From Bacillus tequilensis KCTC 13622 (GTDB taxonomy: Bacteria; Bacillota; Bacilli; Bacillales; Bacillaceae), in contig NZ_AYTO01000033.1 of assembly GCF_000507145.1 (NCBI RefSeq), positions 1-52,729 on the forward strand: a stretch of DNA of 52,729 bases, in the 5' to 3' direction. The notes beneath the pieces were generated by a model. That model did not search any database and was not told where the DNA came from. It worked only from the letters and a program-made list of their open reading frames with translations. The position numbers and the translations under genes are program-made. Shown here in pieces: positions 44,162 through 52,729 of the stretch; the first letter of the stretch is position 1; each line of letters opens with the position of its first letter.

Positions 44162-44220
44162 CAAAAAGGCCCCCATCTCTGTTCTTGTAGAGATGAGAGC
44201 CTTCGGCGGTCCGATCAGCT
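44162..44220 (-). promoter_or_regulatory. ssuB leader element: conserved stretch plus terminator hairpin
   Basis: On the minus strand AGCTGATCGGACCGCCGAAGG (44200-44220) runs into a hairpin (GGCTCTCATCTCT with AGAGATGGGGGCC) followed by TTTTT, all between promoter and ssuB. A terminator in this place suggests control by premature termination. The same stretch plus hairpin occurs between thiC and senS (46225-46275). I know no riboswitch family with this pattern. Confidence 0.6.
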
Positions 44221-44246
44221 GCCCATTTGTTTTTTGTTTGAATATC

Positions 44247-44276
44247 ATGTTAATTCAAATTATTCCGATATGTCAA
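44247..44276 (-). promoter_or_regulatory. ssuB promoter with sulfur-control motif
   Basis: Minus strand TTGACA, 18 bases, TAACAT. TATCGGAATAA follows the -35 box, as ATCGGAATTA does at tcyP. ssuB and tcyP are both remembered as direct CymR targets in B. subtilis. Confidence 0.7.
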
Positions 44277-44449
44277 CTCTTTTTTCAGCAAGTTTTTTTG
44301 TATCCTTGTTTATCACTTACTCTTCTTATTTCGCAAATAGAGAAGAAAAAATCATGTCTCCAAAAAACTTTATCCTTCATCGTAAGCTGATATAACAAGG
44401 ATTTATCAACATTTTCAATACTATATATCGCTTAATAGAGATAACTATT

Positions 44450-44464
44450 TTATAATAATTATAA
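44450..44464. promoter_or_regulatory. Perfect PerR box of katA
   Basis: TTATAATAATTATAA matches the PerR consensus TTATAATNATTATAA at every position. It lies just upstream of a promoter TTGACT-16-TATTAT (44472-44499). Confidence 0.9.
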
Positions 44465-44527
44465 AATAATATTGACTTTTTAATTAGAGATGATATTATA
44501 TTTTTATAAATTCCAAGAGGTGATCAC

Positions 44528-45979
44528 ATGAGTTCAAATAAACTGACAACTAGCTGGGGTGCTCCGGTTGGAGATAATCAAAATTCGATGACTGCCGGTT
44601 CTCGCGGACCCACTTTAATTCAAGATGTACACTTACTTGAAAAATTAGCCCATTTCAATCGAGAACGTGTTCCAGAACGTGTTGTTCACGCCAAAGGCGC
44701 AGGCGCTCACGGATATTTTGAAGTGACAAACGATATAACAAAATACACGAAAGCCGCTTTCCTATCTGAAGTCGGCAAACGCACACCGTTGTTCGTCCGT
44801 TTCTCAACAGTTGCCGGTGAACTTGGCTCGGCTGACACAGTTCGCGATCCGCGCGGATTTTCTGTTAAATTTTATACTGAAGAAGGAAACTACGACATCG
44901 TCGGGAACAATACACCGGTATTCTTCATCCGCGATGCGATTAAGTTCCCTGATTTCATCCATACACAAAAAAGAGATCCAAAAACACACTTGAAAAACCC
45001 TACAGCTGTATGGGATTTCTGGTCCCTTTCACCAGAATCACTGCACCAAGTGACAATTTTGATGTCTGACCGCGGAATTCCTGCGACACTTCGCCACATG
45101 CACGGCTTCGGAAGCCATACATTCAAATGGACAAATGCTGAAGGCGAAGGCGTCTGGATTAAATATCACTTTAAAACAGAACAAGGCGTGAAAAACCTTG
45201 ATGTCAATACGGCGGCAAAAATCGCCGGTGAAAACCCCGATTACCATACAGAAGACCTTTTCAACGCAATCGAAAACGGTGACTTCCCTGCATGGAAACT
45301 ATATGTGCAAATCATGCCTTTAGAAGATGCAAATACGTATCGCTTCGATCCGTTTGATGTCACAAAAGTGTGGTCCCAAAAAGACTATCCGTTAATCGAA
45401 GTCGGACGCATGGTTCTAGACAGAAATCCAGAAAACTACTTTGCAGAAGTAGAACAAGCGACATTCTCACCTGGAACACTCGTGCCCGGTATTGATGTTT
45501 CTCCGGATAAAATGCTGCAAGGCCGGCTGTTTGCTTATCATGATGCACACCGCTATCGTGTCGGCGCAAACCACCAAGCGCTGCCAATCAACCGCGCACG
45601 CAACGAAGTGAACAACTATCAGCGTGACGGACAAATGCGCTTTGACAACAATGGCGGCGGATCAGTTTATTACGAGCCTAACAGCTTCGGCGGTCCGAAA
45701 GAGTCACCTGAGGATAAACAAGCAGCATATCCAGTACAAGGAATCGCTGACAGCGTAAGCTACGATCACAATGATCACTACACACAAGCCGGCGATCTCT
45801 ATCGTTTAATGAGCGAAGATGAGCGCGCCCGCCTTGTTGAAAATATCGTGAACGCTATGAAGCCTGTAGAAAAAGAAGAAATCAAACTTCGCCAAATCGA
45901 GCACTTCTACAAAGCGGACCCCGAATACGGAAAACGCGTGGCTGAAGGCCTTGGATTGCCGATTAAAAAAGATGCTTAA
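44528..45979 (+). CDS. katA: Vegetative heme catalase
   Basis: A 483-residue small-subunit catalase that breaks down hydrogen peroxide. The active-site His is in [14 protein letters not shown], the Asn in [17 protein letters not shown] and the heme-ligand Tyr in [19 protein letters not shown]-binding residues lie around [18 protein letters not shown]. The ATG follows AAGAGGTGATCAC. Controlled by PerR (hydrogen peroxide) through the box upstream. Divergent from ssuB. Confidence 0.98.
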   Translation: MSSNKLTTSWGAPVGDNQNSMTAGSRGPTLIQDVHLLEKLAHFNRERVPERVVHAKGAGAHGYFEVTNDITKYTKAAFLSEVGKRTPLFVRFSTVAGELGSADTVRDPRGFSVKFYTEEGNYDIVGNNTPVFFIRDAIKFPDFIHTQKRDPKTHLKNPTAVWDFWSLSPESLHQVTILMSDRGIPATLRHMHGFGSHTFKWTNAEGEGVWIKYHFKTEQGVKNLDVNTAAKIAGENPDYHTEDLFNAIENGDFPAWKLYVQIMPLEDANTYRFDPFDVTKVWSQKDYPLIEVGRMVLDRNPENYFAEVEQATFSPGTLVPGIDVSPDKMLQGRLFAYHDAHRYRVGANHQALPINRARNEVNNYQRDGQMRFDNNGGGSVYYEPNSFGGPKESPEDKQAAYPVQGIADSVSYDHNDHYTQAGDLYRLMSEDERARLVENIVNAMKPVEKEEIKLRQIEHFYKADPEYGKRVAEGLGLPIKKDA

Positions 45980-45986
45980 TAGAGAT

Positions 45987-46019
45987 GCAAAAACCCGCTG
46001 TCATTAGCGGGTTTTTTTA
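45987..46019 (+). terminator. katA intrinsic terminator
   Basis: AAAACCCGCT/AGCGGGTTTTTTT with a short loop. Confidence 0.92.
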
Positions 46020-46201
46020 TATTTGTTACGCACTGCCGTATGCTTCTCATCAATCTTCATATAAATTTCCTCCATGAGCTCCGCACTGTTCATAATCTCT
46101 CGTTTGTTTTTTTCGATCAGAAGCTCCAGCGGCAAAATCTGATTTCCGTATGTTTTTCGCTTCTTGAATCGTTTTCTCCCCTTCTCTTTTTTGATTCCCA
46201 T
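46004..46201 (-). CDS. senS: SenS, small basic regulator of extracellular enzyme genes
   Basis: A 65-residue very basic protein (MGIKKEKGRKRFKKRKTYG, then ILPLELLIEKNKREI). It matches B. subtilis SenS, reported to raise expression of several secreted enzymes when overproduced; the mechanism is unclear. The ATG at 46201 follows GGAGGGAACAGTG; an ATG seven codons upstream would place the ribosome site in the coding region. It runs toward katA and overlaps its terminator. Confidence 0.92.
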   Translation of the reverse strand: MGIKKEKGRKRFKKRKTYGNQILPLELLIEKNKREIMNSAELMEEIYMKIDEKHTAVRNKYKKTR

Positions 46202-46224
46202 CACTGTTCCCTCCTTTTTCATAC

Positions 46225-46275
46225 AAAAAAGGCCCTTATCTAAAAGATAAGGGCCTTCGGTGTCCCGATCGGCAT
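46225..46275 (-). terminator. thiC terminator/senS leader with conserved upstream stretch
   Basis: AAGGCCCTTATC/GATAAGGGCCTT, a 12-bp perfect stem with a 5-nt loop, then TTTTTT on the minus strand. It is preceded by GCCGATCGGGACACCGAAGG, very similar to the ssuB leader stretch, including the run into the stem. Confidence 0.82.
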
Positions 46276-46332
46276 ATGCTGGAAATGTAGATTAGATCTA
46301 TTAAAACGCAATCCATTTCGCCTGTCAATCTA

Positions 46333-48336
<2,004 letters not shown>

Positions 48337-48409
48337 CTATTGATTTCGGACTCATCTTAACATAAAAGCATTCGAATAAAAAGAGGAATTTATAAAATAT
48401 TCAGCTAAT

Positions 48410-49102
48410 TCAACCCAAATATTTGACCGGCAGCGGGGTTTCCATGATTTCATGTTCACCCATCATCACCCGATATGCCTTTGCAACCGGTCTTGAACTC
48501 ACTGCCTGAAACAGCTGATCACCTATGAAATGAAGAGCTGCTCCATCGTCCGCCGCATAGCCATCGCACAAAAACCCGTTAGCTATCAGCTGGTGGTATA
48601 TCGGTCTTCGATCCTTTTCACCGTCATAGTGAGGACAAAAGCTCCCTTGCAAAAACCCTAAACTTTTCATACTGGTCAGCGGCCCGGCGGAATCCGTCAC
48701 ACCTTCTTCAAACCAGCAGATCGCACCGGCACTTACTCCAGCTAAAATGACATCGTTCTTCCATGCTTCTCTGAGGATGAGATCCAGCCCCCACTCCTTC
48801 CACAACACAAGCATATTCCGCGTATTTCCCCCGCCGACATAAATCACGTCCTTTTCCATAAGAAAAGAAATTAAATCTGTTGACGGCGGCTTAAACAATG
48901 ACAAATGAGACGGCACACAATCCAGTGATTGAAATGCAGTATAAAACCGCTGCACATAATTTTGAGAATCACCGCTCGCCGTCGGCAAAAAACAAATACG
49001 AGGCGACTTCCGCTCTGATTGATTGATGATATATTGATCGAGTGACAAATGGTCCGGCTCCATCGAAAACCCTCCGCCGCCCATCGCAATAATCTGTCTC
49101 AT
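48410..49102 (-). CDS. ygaJ: Peptidase E-like serine peptidase (family S51)
   Basis: A 230-residue protein of the PepE/cyanophycinase family. The nucleophile serine sits in LAGVSAGAICWFEEG; the glycine motif DVIYVGGGNTRNML and MGGGGF at the N-terminus are typical; C-terminal GYAADDGAALHF fits the active site. Family members cleave Asp-X dipeptides. The ATG at 49102 follows GGGGGTGG. It lies upstream of the thiC leader on the same strand. Confidence 0.9.
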   Translation of the reverse strand: MRQIIAMGGGGFSMEPDHLSLDQYIINQSERKSPRICFLPTASGDSQNYVQRFYTAFQSLDCVPSHLSLFKPPSTDLISFLMEKDVIYVGGGNTRNMLVLWKEWGLDLILREAWKNDVILAGVSAGAICWFEEGVTDSAGPLTSMKSLGFLQGSFCPHYDGEKDRRPIYHQLIANGFLCDGYAADDGAALHFIGDQLFQAVSSRPVAKAYRVMMGEHEIMETPLPVKYLG

Positions 49103-49221
49103 CATCCCACCCCCTGGAAACATTTGTTGTTCATTATAGCATTTTGTATAAATGCAGGGTAAATCCTTTCTGAACAGGGGAATCTAAAAAATAAACCTGA
49201 CATTAATAGGAGATGAAGCCA

Positions 49222-49503
49222 TTGAACGATTTCTCAGGCCAGATCTTACCTGTAACAGTTCTTGATTGCTTAACAACAATCAAAACCAGCATTAAAAAGT
49301 ATACTGCCGCAATAAAAGAAACCGCAAACCCCGGCCTTAGAACAGCGTTGCATGATCAATTAGATGCAGCTGCCCATCTGCATGATGAACTGTCAGAATT
49401 CCTCTTGGAAAAAGGGTGGCTCCTGGATAAACAATTTCAAATCGATTCGCTTTTATCTTGCAGAGAACTGGAACAAAGTCATACAAAAAAGACGATGTCT
49501 TGA
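49222..49503 (+). CDS. CotF-like small spore coat protein (probable)
   Basis: A 93-residue helical protein with a coat-F/ferritin-like helix pair: VTVLDCLTTIKTSIKKYTAAIKETANPGLRTALHDQLDAAAHLHDELSEFLLEKGW-type sequence, then an end like that of CotF relatives. An ATG at 49213 adjoins the GGAG and is unlikely; TTG at 49222 is nine bases away. Convergent with the next small gene and sharing its terminator. Function assigned only from resemblance. Confidence 0.72.
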   Translation: MNDFSGQILPVTVLDCLTTIKTSIKKYTAAIKETANPGLRTALHDQLDAAAHLHDELSEFLLEKGWLLDKQFQIDSLLSCRELEQSHTKKTMS

Positions 49504-49519
49504 GACACCGTCTCTTTAT
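49487..49519 (+). terminator. Terminator of the CotF-like gene
   Basis: AGACGATGTCT/AGACACCGTCT arms (one mismatch) with a T-rich tail on the plus strand, overlapping the last codons. Confidence 0.72.
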
Positions 49520-49520
49520 T

Positions 49521-49718
49521 TTATTGCTCCACTCTTCTTAAAGCCTCATTTACCGTTTCTTTTATAAACGCGTCTTCACCGCTTAATCGCTCTAAATTGA
49601 GATCGCCGTTTCTCAGTCTTTCAGAAATATTGTTTATATCCTCCTCTACCGTAATTTGCAGCTCACCGGCCAAAAACATTCTGTGTAATTCATCAGCAAC
49701 CATACGTTCTTTATCCAA
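49521..49718 (-). CDS. Small acidic helical protein, 65 residues
   Basis: A 65-residue protein starting with TTG nine bases after AAAGGAG. It is acidic and helical (ADELHRMFLAGELQITVEED, then EDAFIKETVNEALRRVEQ) with no cysteine or membrane segment. I do not recognise the family. It is divergent from spo0M, with which it may share a control region. Confidence 0.72.
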   Translation of the reverse strand: MDKERMVADELHRMFLAGELQITVEEDINNISERLRNGDLNLERLSGEDAFIKETVNEALRRVEQ

Positions 49719-49799
49719 TTCAATCCGCTCCTTTGCTTTCCATATTATTCTTAGTCTGTCCGAAAGCGGACAAATAATAGGAAAAAAGTATGAATCAAA

Positions 49800-49826
49800 T
49801 GAATCTTTTTTCCTCCTTCTTACGTA
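49800..49826 (+). promoter_or_regulatory. Possible sigma-W promoter of spo0M
   Basis: TGAATC, 17 bases, CGTA, close to the sigma-W pattern TGAAAC-N16/17-CGTA. spo0M is remembered as partly under extracytoplasmic sigma control. Confidence 0.5.
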
Positions 49827-49862
49827 TATCTGCTGAGAAAAAGAAAAAGGGGAAGATCTAAC

Positions 49863-50639
49863 ATGTCATTTTTTAAAAAGCTTGCGGCAAGTGCAGGAAT
49901 CGGTGCCGCAAAAGTAGATACAATTTTAGAGAAAGACGCATACTATCCAGGAGAAGAAGTAAGAGGAACTGTCCATGTCAAAGGCGGGAAAATCTCTCAG
50001 GACATCCGCTATATTGATTTACAGCTTAATACACGGTACGTCATTGTAAAAGATGATGAAGAGCACCGGAAATACGCTACAATCCATTCTTTCCGGGTCA
50101 CTGGTTCATTCACCATCCAGCCTGGAGAAGAGCATCAATTTCCGTTCTCATTCACCCTCCCTCTTGATACACCGATCACTGTAGGGAAAGTAGAGGTCGC
50201 CGTGGTGACAGACCTTGATATCCAAGGCGGTATCGATAAATCCGACCATGACCGCATTTTCGTTGAAGCACATCCTTGGATGGAAAGTGTGCTGGAAGCA
50301 ATCGAAAACCTAGGCTTCCGCCTTAACGAAGCAGACTGTGAACAAGCGCCTTACTTCCGGCGCCGCCTACCGTTCGTTCAAGAATTCGAGTTCGTTCCGA
50401 CTTCCGGATATTATCGTCAGATGCTTGATGAATTAGAGCTCATTTTCCTTTTAGACGAAGACGGTTTGGAAATCATTTTCGAAGTCGACCGCAGGGCAAG
50501 AGGACTGCGAGGATGGCTGGAAGAGATGTATAATGACGGAGAACAGCTCGTACGAGTCCGCTTCAGCCAATCAGAGCTTGAAGATACAGAAGAGCTTGAA
50601 GAGGTGCTAGGAGAGATCATAGACCAATACGCTGAGTAA
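49863..50639 (+). CDS. spo0M: Sporulation control protein Spo0M
   Basis: A 258-residue arrestin-fold protein of the SpoOM family: KKLAASAGIGAAKVDTILEKDAYYPGEEVRGTVHVKGG at the start and PFSFTLPLDTPITVGKVEVAVVTDLDI in the middle are family signatures. The acidic C-terminus ends LEDTEELEEVLGEIIDQYAE. It acts early in sporulation and has been linked to the cell-division machinery. The ATG follows AAAGGGGAAGATCTAAC. Confidence 0.96.
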   Translation: MSFFKKLAASAGIGAAKVDTILEKDAYYPGEEVRGTVHVKGGKISQDIRYIDLQLNTRYVIVKDDEEHRKYATIHSFRVTGSFTIQPGEEHQFPFSFTLPLDTPITVGKVEVAVVTDLDIQGGIDKSDHDRIFVEAHPWMESVLEAIENLGFRLNEADCEQAPYFRRRLPFVQEFEFVPTSGYYRQMLDELELIFLLDEDGLEIIFEVDRRARGLRGWLEEMYNDGEQLVRVRFSQSELEDTEELEEVLGEIIDQYAE

Positions 50640-50642
50640 GTG

Positions 50643-50682
50643 AAAAAAAGAGCCTCAACTAGAATGGGCTCTTTTTCTTTGA
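50643..50682 (+). terminator. spo0M intrinsic terminator
   Basis: AAAGAGCC/GGGCTCTTT stem followed by TTCTTTG on the plus strand. Confidence 0.85.
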
Positions 50683-50686
50683 TAAA

Positions 50687-50721
50687 ATAAAAAAACTCGT
50701 TTATATAAAACGAGTTTTCAG
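50687..50721 (-). terminator. Terminator after tRNA-Leu(CAA)
   Basis: AAAACTCGTTT/AAACGAGTTTT stem, then TTTTATTTT on the minus strand. Confidence 0.88.
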
Positions 50722-50723
50722 TA

Positions 50724-50805
50724 TACCGGTGGTCGGGGTCGAACCGACACTCCAGAAGGAACACGATTTTGAGTCGTGCGCGTCTGCCAATTCCGCCACA
50801 CCGGC
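50724..50805 (-). tRNA. tRNA-Leu (anticodon CAA)
   Basis: Long-arm tRNA; acceptor GCCGGTG/CACCGGT, loop CTCAAAA (anticodon CAA); no encoded CCA. Last of the cluster, with its own promoter and terminator. Confidence 0.94.
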
Positions 50806-50837
50806 AAGTTTTTCGTCGTATCTAACCGACGTCTATA

Positions 50838-50866
50838 AATATATCATGGTTCTTGTAATATGTCAA
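50838..50866 (-). promoter_or_regulatory. Separate promoter of tRNA-Leu(CAA)
   Basis: Minus strand TTGACA, 17 bases, TATATT, a near-consensus promoter 33 bases before the tRNA. Confidence 0.82.
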
Positions 50867-50973
50867 CGTATTTCAAAAAAGTTTTTTTTGGAAACATAAA
50901 TTAAAGAGTGTTAGAAAGTTCTTTATCATCAATGTGTCATAACTTAGCCAGTTATGATAAATCTAAGCAATAA

Positions 50974-51005
50974 AAAAATGATCTACTTCAGTAGATCATT
51001 AATGT
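50974..51005 (-). terminator. Terminator of the main rrnD-trnD unit
   Basis: AATGATCTACT/AGTAGATCATT, an 11-bp perfect stem, then TTTTTTT on the minus strand. It lies between the two tRNA-Leu genes. Confidence 0.88.
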
Positions 51006-51062
51006 GATTAGTTATAATGACAAAACGCAAACACCAATTTCAACTTATCATGTAAGTAAAAT

Positions 51063-51151
51063 TGGTGCCGAGGGCCGGACTTGAACCGGCACGGTAGTCA
51101 CCTACCGCAGGATTTTAAGTCCTGTGTGTCTGCCAATTCCACCACCCCGGC
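51063..51151 (-). tRNA. tRNA-Leu (anticodon TAA)
   Basis: Acceptor GCCGGGG, loop CTTAAAA (anticodon TAA), long variable arm, encoded CCA. Confidence 0.95.
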
Positions 51152-51158
51152 AATAAGA

Positions 51159-51229
<71 letters not shown>

Positions 51230-51234
51230 ATAAT

Positions 51235-51309
51235 TGGAGCGGAAGACGGGATTCGAACCCGCGACCCCCACCTTGGCAAGGTGGTGTTCTACCACTGAAC
51301 TACTTCCGC
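51235..51309 (-). tRNA. tRNA-Gly (anticodon GCC)
   Basis: Acceptor GCGGAAG/CTTCCGC, loop TTGCCAA (anticodon GCC), encoded CCA. Confidence 0.95.
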
Positions 51310-51357
51310 ATCTTAAGGAACTTAATACATAATATGCAGTTGATATAAAAAATGAGA

Positions 51358-51429
51358 CTGGGCTAGCTGGATTCGAACCAACGCATGACGGAGTCAAAGT
51401 CCGTTGCCTTACCGCTTGGCTATAGCCCA
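51358..51429 (-). tRNA. tRNA-Gln (anticodon TTG)
   Basis: Acceptor TGGGCTA/TAGCCCA, loop CTTTGAC (anticodon TTG); no encoded CCA. Confidence 0.95.
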
Positions 51430-51438
51430 ATGATAATA

Positions 51439-51515
51439 TGGGGCGATTGATGGGAATCGAACCCACGAGTGCCAGAGCCACAATCTGGTGCGTTAACCAC
51501 TTCGCCACAACCGCC
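51439..51515 (-). tRNA. tRNA-His (anticodon GTG)
   Basis: Extra 5' G opposite discriminator C, acceptor GCGGTTG/CAATCGC, loop TTGTGGC (anticodon GTG), encoded CCA. Confidence 0.95.
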
Positions 51516-51538
51516 ATAATCTCAAGATGTCATAAATT

Positions 51539-51612
51539 TGGCAGGGGCAGTAGGAATCGAACCCACACCGGAGGTTTTGGAGACCTCTGTTCTACCGTTA
51601 AACTATGCCCCT
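51539..51612 (-). tRNA. tRNA-Trp (anticodon CCA)
   Basis: Acceptor AGGGGCA/TGCCCCT, loop CTCCAAA (anticodon CCA), encoded 3' CCA. Confidence 0.95.
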
Positions 51613-51617
51613 ATAAA

Positions 51618-51702
51618 TGGTGGAGGGGGGCAGATTCGAACTGCCGAACCCTGAGGGAGCGGATTTACAGTCCGCCGCGTTTAGCCACTTCGCTACCCCT
51701 CC
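51618..51702 (-). tRNA. tRNA-Tyr (anticodon GTA)
   Basis: Acceptor GGAGGGG/CCCCTCC, loop CTGTAAA (anticodon GTA), long variable arm, encoded CCA. Confidence 0.95.
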
Positions 51703-51722
51703 ACATTGTTTTTGAAAAACAG

Positions 51723-51795
<73 letters not shown>

Positions 51796-51800
51796 ATAAG

Positions 51801-51876
<76 letters not shown>

Positions 51877-51888
51877 TTATTATTTAAA

Positions 51889-51965
51889 TGGCGGTCCGGA
51901 CGGGACTCGAACCCGCGACCTCCTGCGTGACAGGCAGGCATTCTAACCAACTGAACTACCGGACC
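51889..51965 (-). tRNA. tRNA-Asp (anticodon GTC)
   Basis: Acceptor GGTCCGG/CCGGACC, loop CTGTCAC (anticodon GTC), encoded CCA. Confidence 0.95.
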
Positions 51966-52023
51966 ATTTGTATATGTTTTTTTGGTTGCACCCTTCGGGC
52001 ACTCCTTATTTCATAGATATAAT

Positions 52024-52101
<78 letters not shown>

Positions 52102-52108
52102 ATGATAA

Positions 52109-52184
52109 TGGTGGAGGATGACGGGCTCGAACCGCCGACCCTCTGCTTGTAAGGCAGATGCTCTCCCAGCTGAGCTAATCCTCC
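52109..52184 (-). tRNA. tRNA-Val (anticodon TAC)
   Basis: Acceptor GGAGGAT/ATCCTCC, loop CTTACAA (anticodon TAC), encoded CCA. Confidence 0.95.
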
Positions 52185-52193
52185 ATCATATAA

Positions 52194-52265
52194 TGACCCG
52201 TACGGGATTCGAACCCGTGTTACCGCCGTGAAAGGGCGGTGTCTTAACCGCTTGACCAACGGGCC
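52194..52265 (-). tRNA. tRNA-Glu (anticodon TTC)
   Basis: Acceptor GGCCCGT/ACGGGTC, loop CTTTCAC (anticodon TTC); no encoded CCA. Confidence 0.94.
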
Positions 52266-52299
52266 CAGACTTTTAATTGTAATTATGTATAAGTATCAG

Positions 52300-52391
52300 T
52301 GGCGGAGAGCAAGGGATTCGAACCCTTGAGACGGAGTTGACCGCCTACACGATTTCCAATCGTGCTCCTTCGACCACTCGGACAGCTCTCC
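52300..52391 (-). tRNA. tRNA-Ser (anticodon GGA)
   Basis: Acceptor GGAGAGC/GCTCTCC, loop TTGGAAA (anticodon GGA), long variable arm, encoded CCA. Confidence 0.95.
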
Positions 52392-52396
52392 AATAA

Positions 52397-52471
52397 TGGC
52401 TCCGCAGGTAGGATTCGAACCTACGACCGATCGGTTAACAGCCGATAGCTCTACCACTGAGCTACTGCGGA
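52397..52471 (-). tRNA. tRNA-Asn (anticodon GTT)
   Basis: Acceptor TCCGCAG/CTGCGGA, loop CTGTTAA (anticodon GTT), encoded CCA. First tRNA after the 5S rRNA gene. Confidence 0.95.
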
Positions 52472-52480
52472 ATGAAGTCT

Positions 52481-52596
52481 GCTTGGCGGCGTCCTACTCT
52501 CACAGGGGGAAACCCCCGACTACCATCGGCGCTGAAGAGCTTAACTTCCGTGTTCGGTATGGGAACGGGTGTGACCTCTTCGCTATCGCCACCAAA
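52481..52596 (-). rRNA. 5S ribosomal RNA
   Basis: A 116-base sequence, on the minus strand TTTGGTGGCGATAGCG... to ...GACGCCGCCAAGC, with the conserved CCGAACACGGAAGTTAAG segment. It matches B. subtilis 5S rRNA in length and ends. Confidence 0.97.
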
Positions 52597-52708
52597 CAAA
52601 TTCAGTGACATTTAACATTATACTATGTATCCTTGAGAAAATCAAGTGTTTTTCGAAAAAAACTTATTCTCTCAAAACTAGATAACAGGTATGACATCAT
52701 TCAACATG

Positions 52709-52729
52709 TGGTTAAGTCCTCGATCGATT
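52709..52729 (-). rRNA. 3' tip of 23S rRNA (runs off the window)
   Basis: The minus strand begins AATCGATCGAGGACTTAACC, the known 3' end of Bacillus 23S rRNA. The spacer to 5S (52597-52708) is AT-rich with a hairpin-like ATCCTTGAGAAAATCAAG part, typical of rRNA processing stems. Confidence 0.75.

Overview
The window looks like a chromosomal segment of a low-GC Gram-positive bacterium of the Bacillus subtilis group. Gene content, order and protein sequences match, from memory, the stretch of the B. subtilis 168 chromosome from the rrnD/trnD cluster to glpFKD-pgcA, shown here in reverse. Several differences (a decayed yhcR, no ygaK, an added PadR/DUF2812 pair, small amino acid changes) indicate a close relative rather than strain 168. 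No search could be run, so the species is an inference.

Layout, left to right. 1-5.5 kb: the start of pgcA, then the glycerol genes glpD, glpK, glpF and the antiterminator glpP on the minus strand, with two GlpP-type leader terminators and a CcpA-type site in the glpF promoter. 5.5-11.6 kb: aminotransferase yhxA, a broken transporter remnant, the GNAT-nitrilase fusion yhcX, yhcW, yhcV, yhcU and the pseudouridine synthase yhcT. 11.6-15.5 kb: class D sortase, the wreck of its substrate gene yhcR, and spore-related genes (CotF-like yhcQ, a metallopeptidase, lipoprotein yhcN, yhcM). 15.5-17.1 kb: an accessory patch with a PadR regulator, a DUF2812 membrane protein, a three-copy operator and an ORF fragment. 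17.2-21.3 kb: cystine transporter tcyP, diguanylate cyclase dgcK, MetQ-like lipoprotein yhcJ and cold-shock gene cspB. 21.4-29 kb: the ABC/GntR operon yhcE-yhcF-yhcG-yhcH-yhcI and the MarR/efflux operon yhbI-yhbJ-yhcA-yhcB-yhcC. 29-36.4 kb: sporulation genes yhbH and prkA, a 29-residue membrane peptide, yhbD with two bactofilin genes, the tRNA methylase cspR/trmL and amidase yhbB. 36.4-40.3 kb: queG, a B3/4-domain gene, tRNA-Gly, ygzD-ygaO, the zinc-free S14 paralogue under a Zur box, and ygaN. 40.3-46.3 kb: the sulfonate operon ssuBACD, katA with a perfect PerR box, senS. 46.3-50.7 kb: thiC with a TPP riboswitch, ygaJ, two small genes and spo0M. 50.7-52.7 kb: sixteen tRNA genes, 5S rRNA and the 3' tip of 23S rRNA.

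Most of the window is conserved core genome organised in short operons separated by clear intrinsic terminators. Regulation visible in the DNA includes GlpP antitermination and catabolite repression (glp), a sulfur-control motif shared by tcyP and ssuB, Zur, PerR, TPP, a Fur-like box before yhcJ, and likely autoregulation by the PadR and GntR proteins.

The points most worth a second look are the yhcR wreck beside an intact sortase, the PadR/DUF2812 patch, a short sequence-plus-terminator element shared by the ssuB leader and the thiC-senS gap, the CTG-started ygaN whose ribosome site lies in the ssuD terminator, and the last tRNA-Leu, which has its own promoter and terminator. I saw no CRISPR array, insertion sequence, prophage or defence island.
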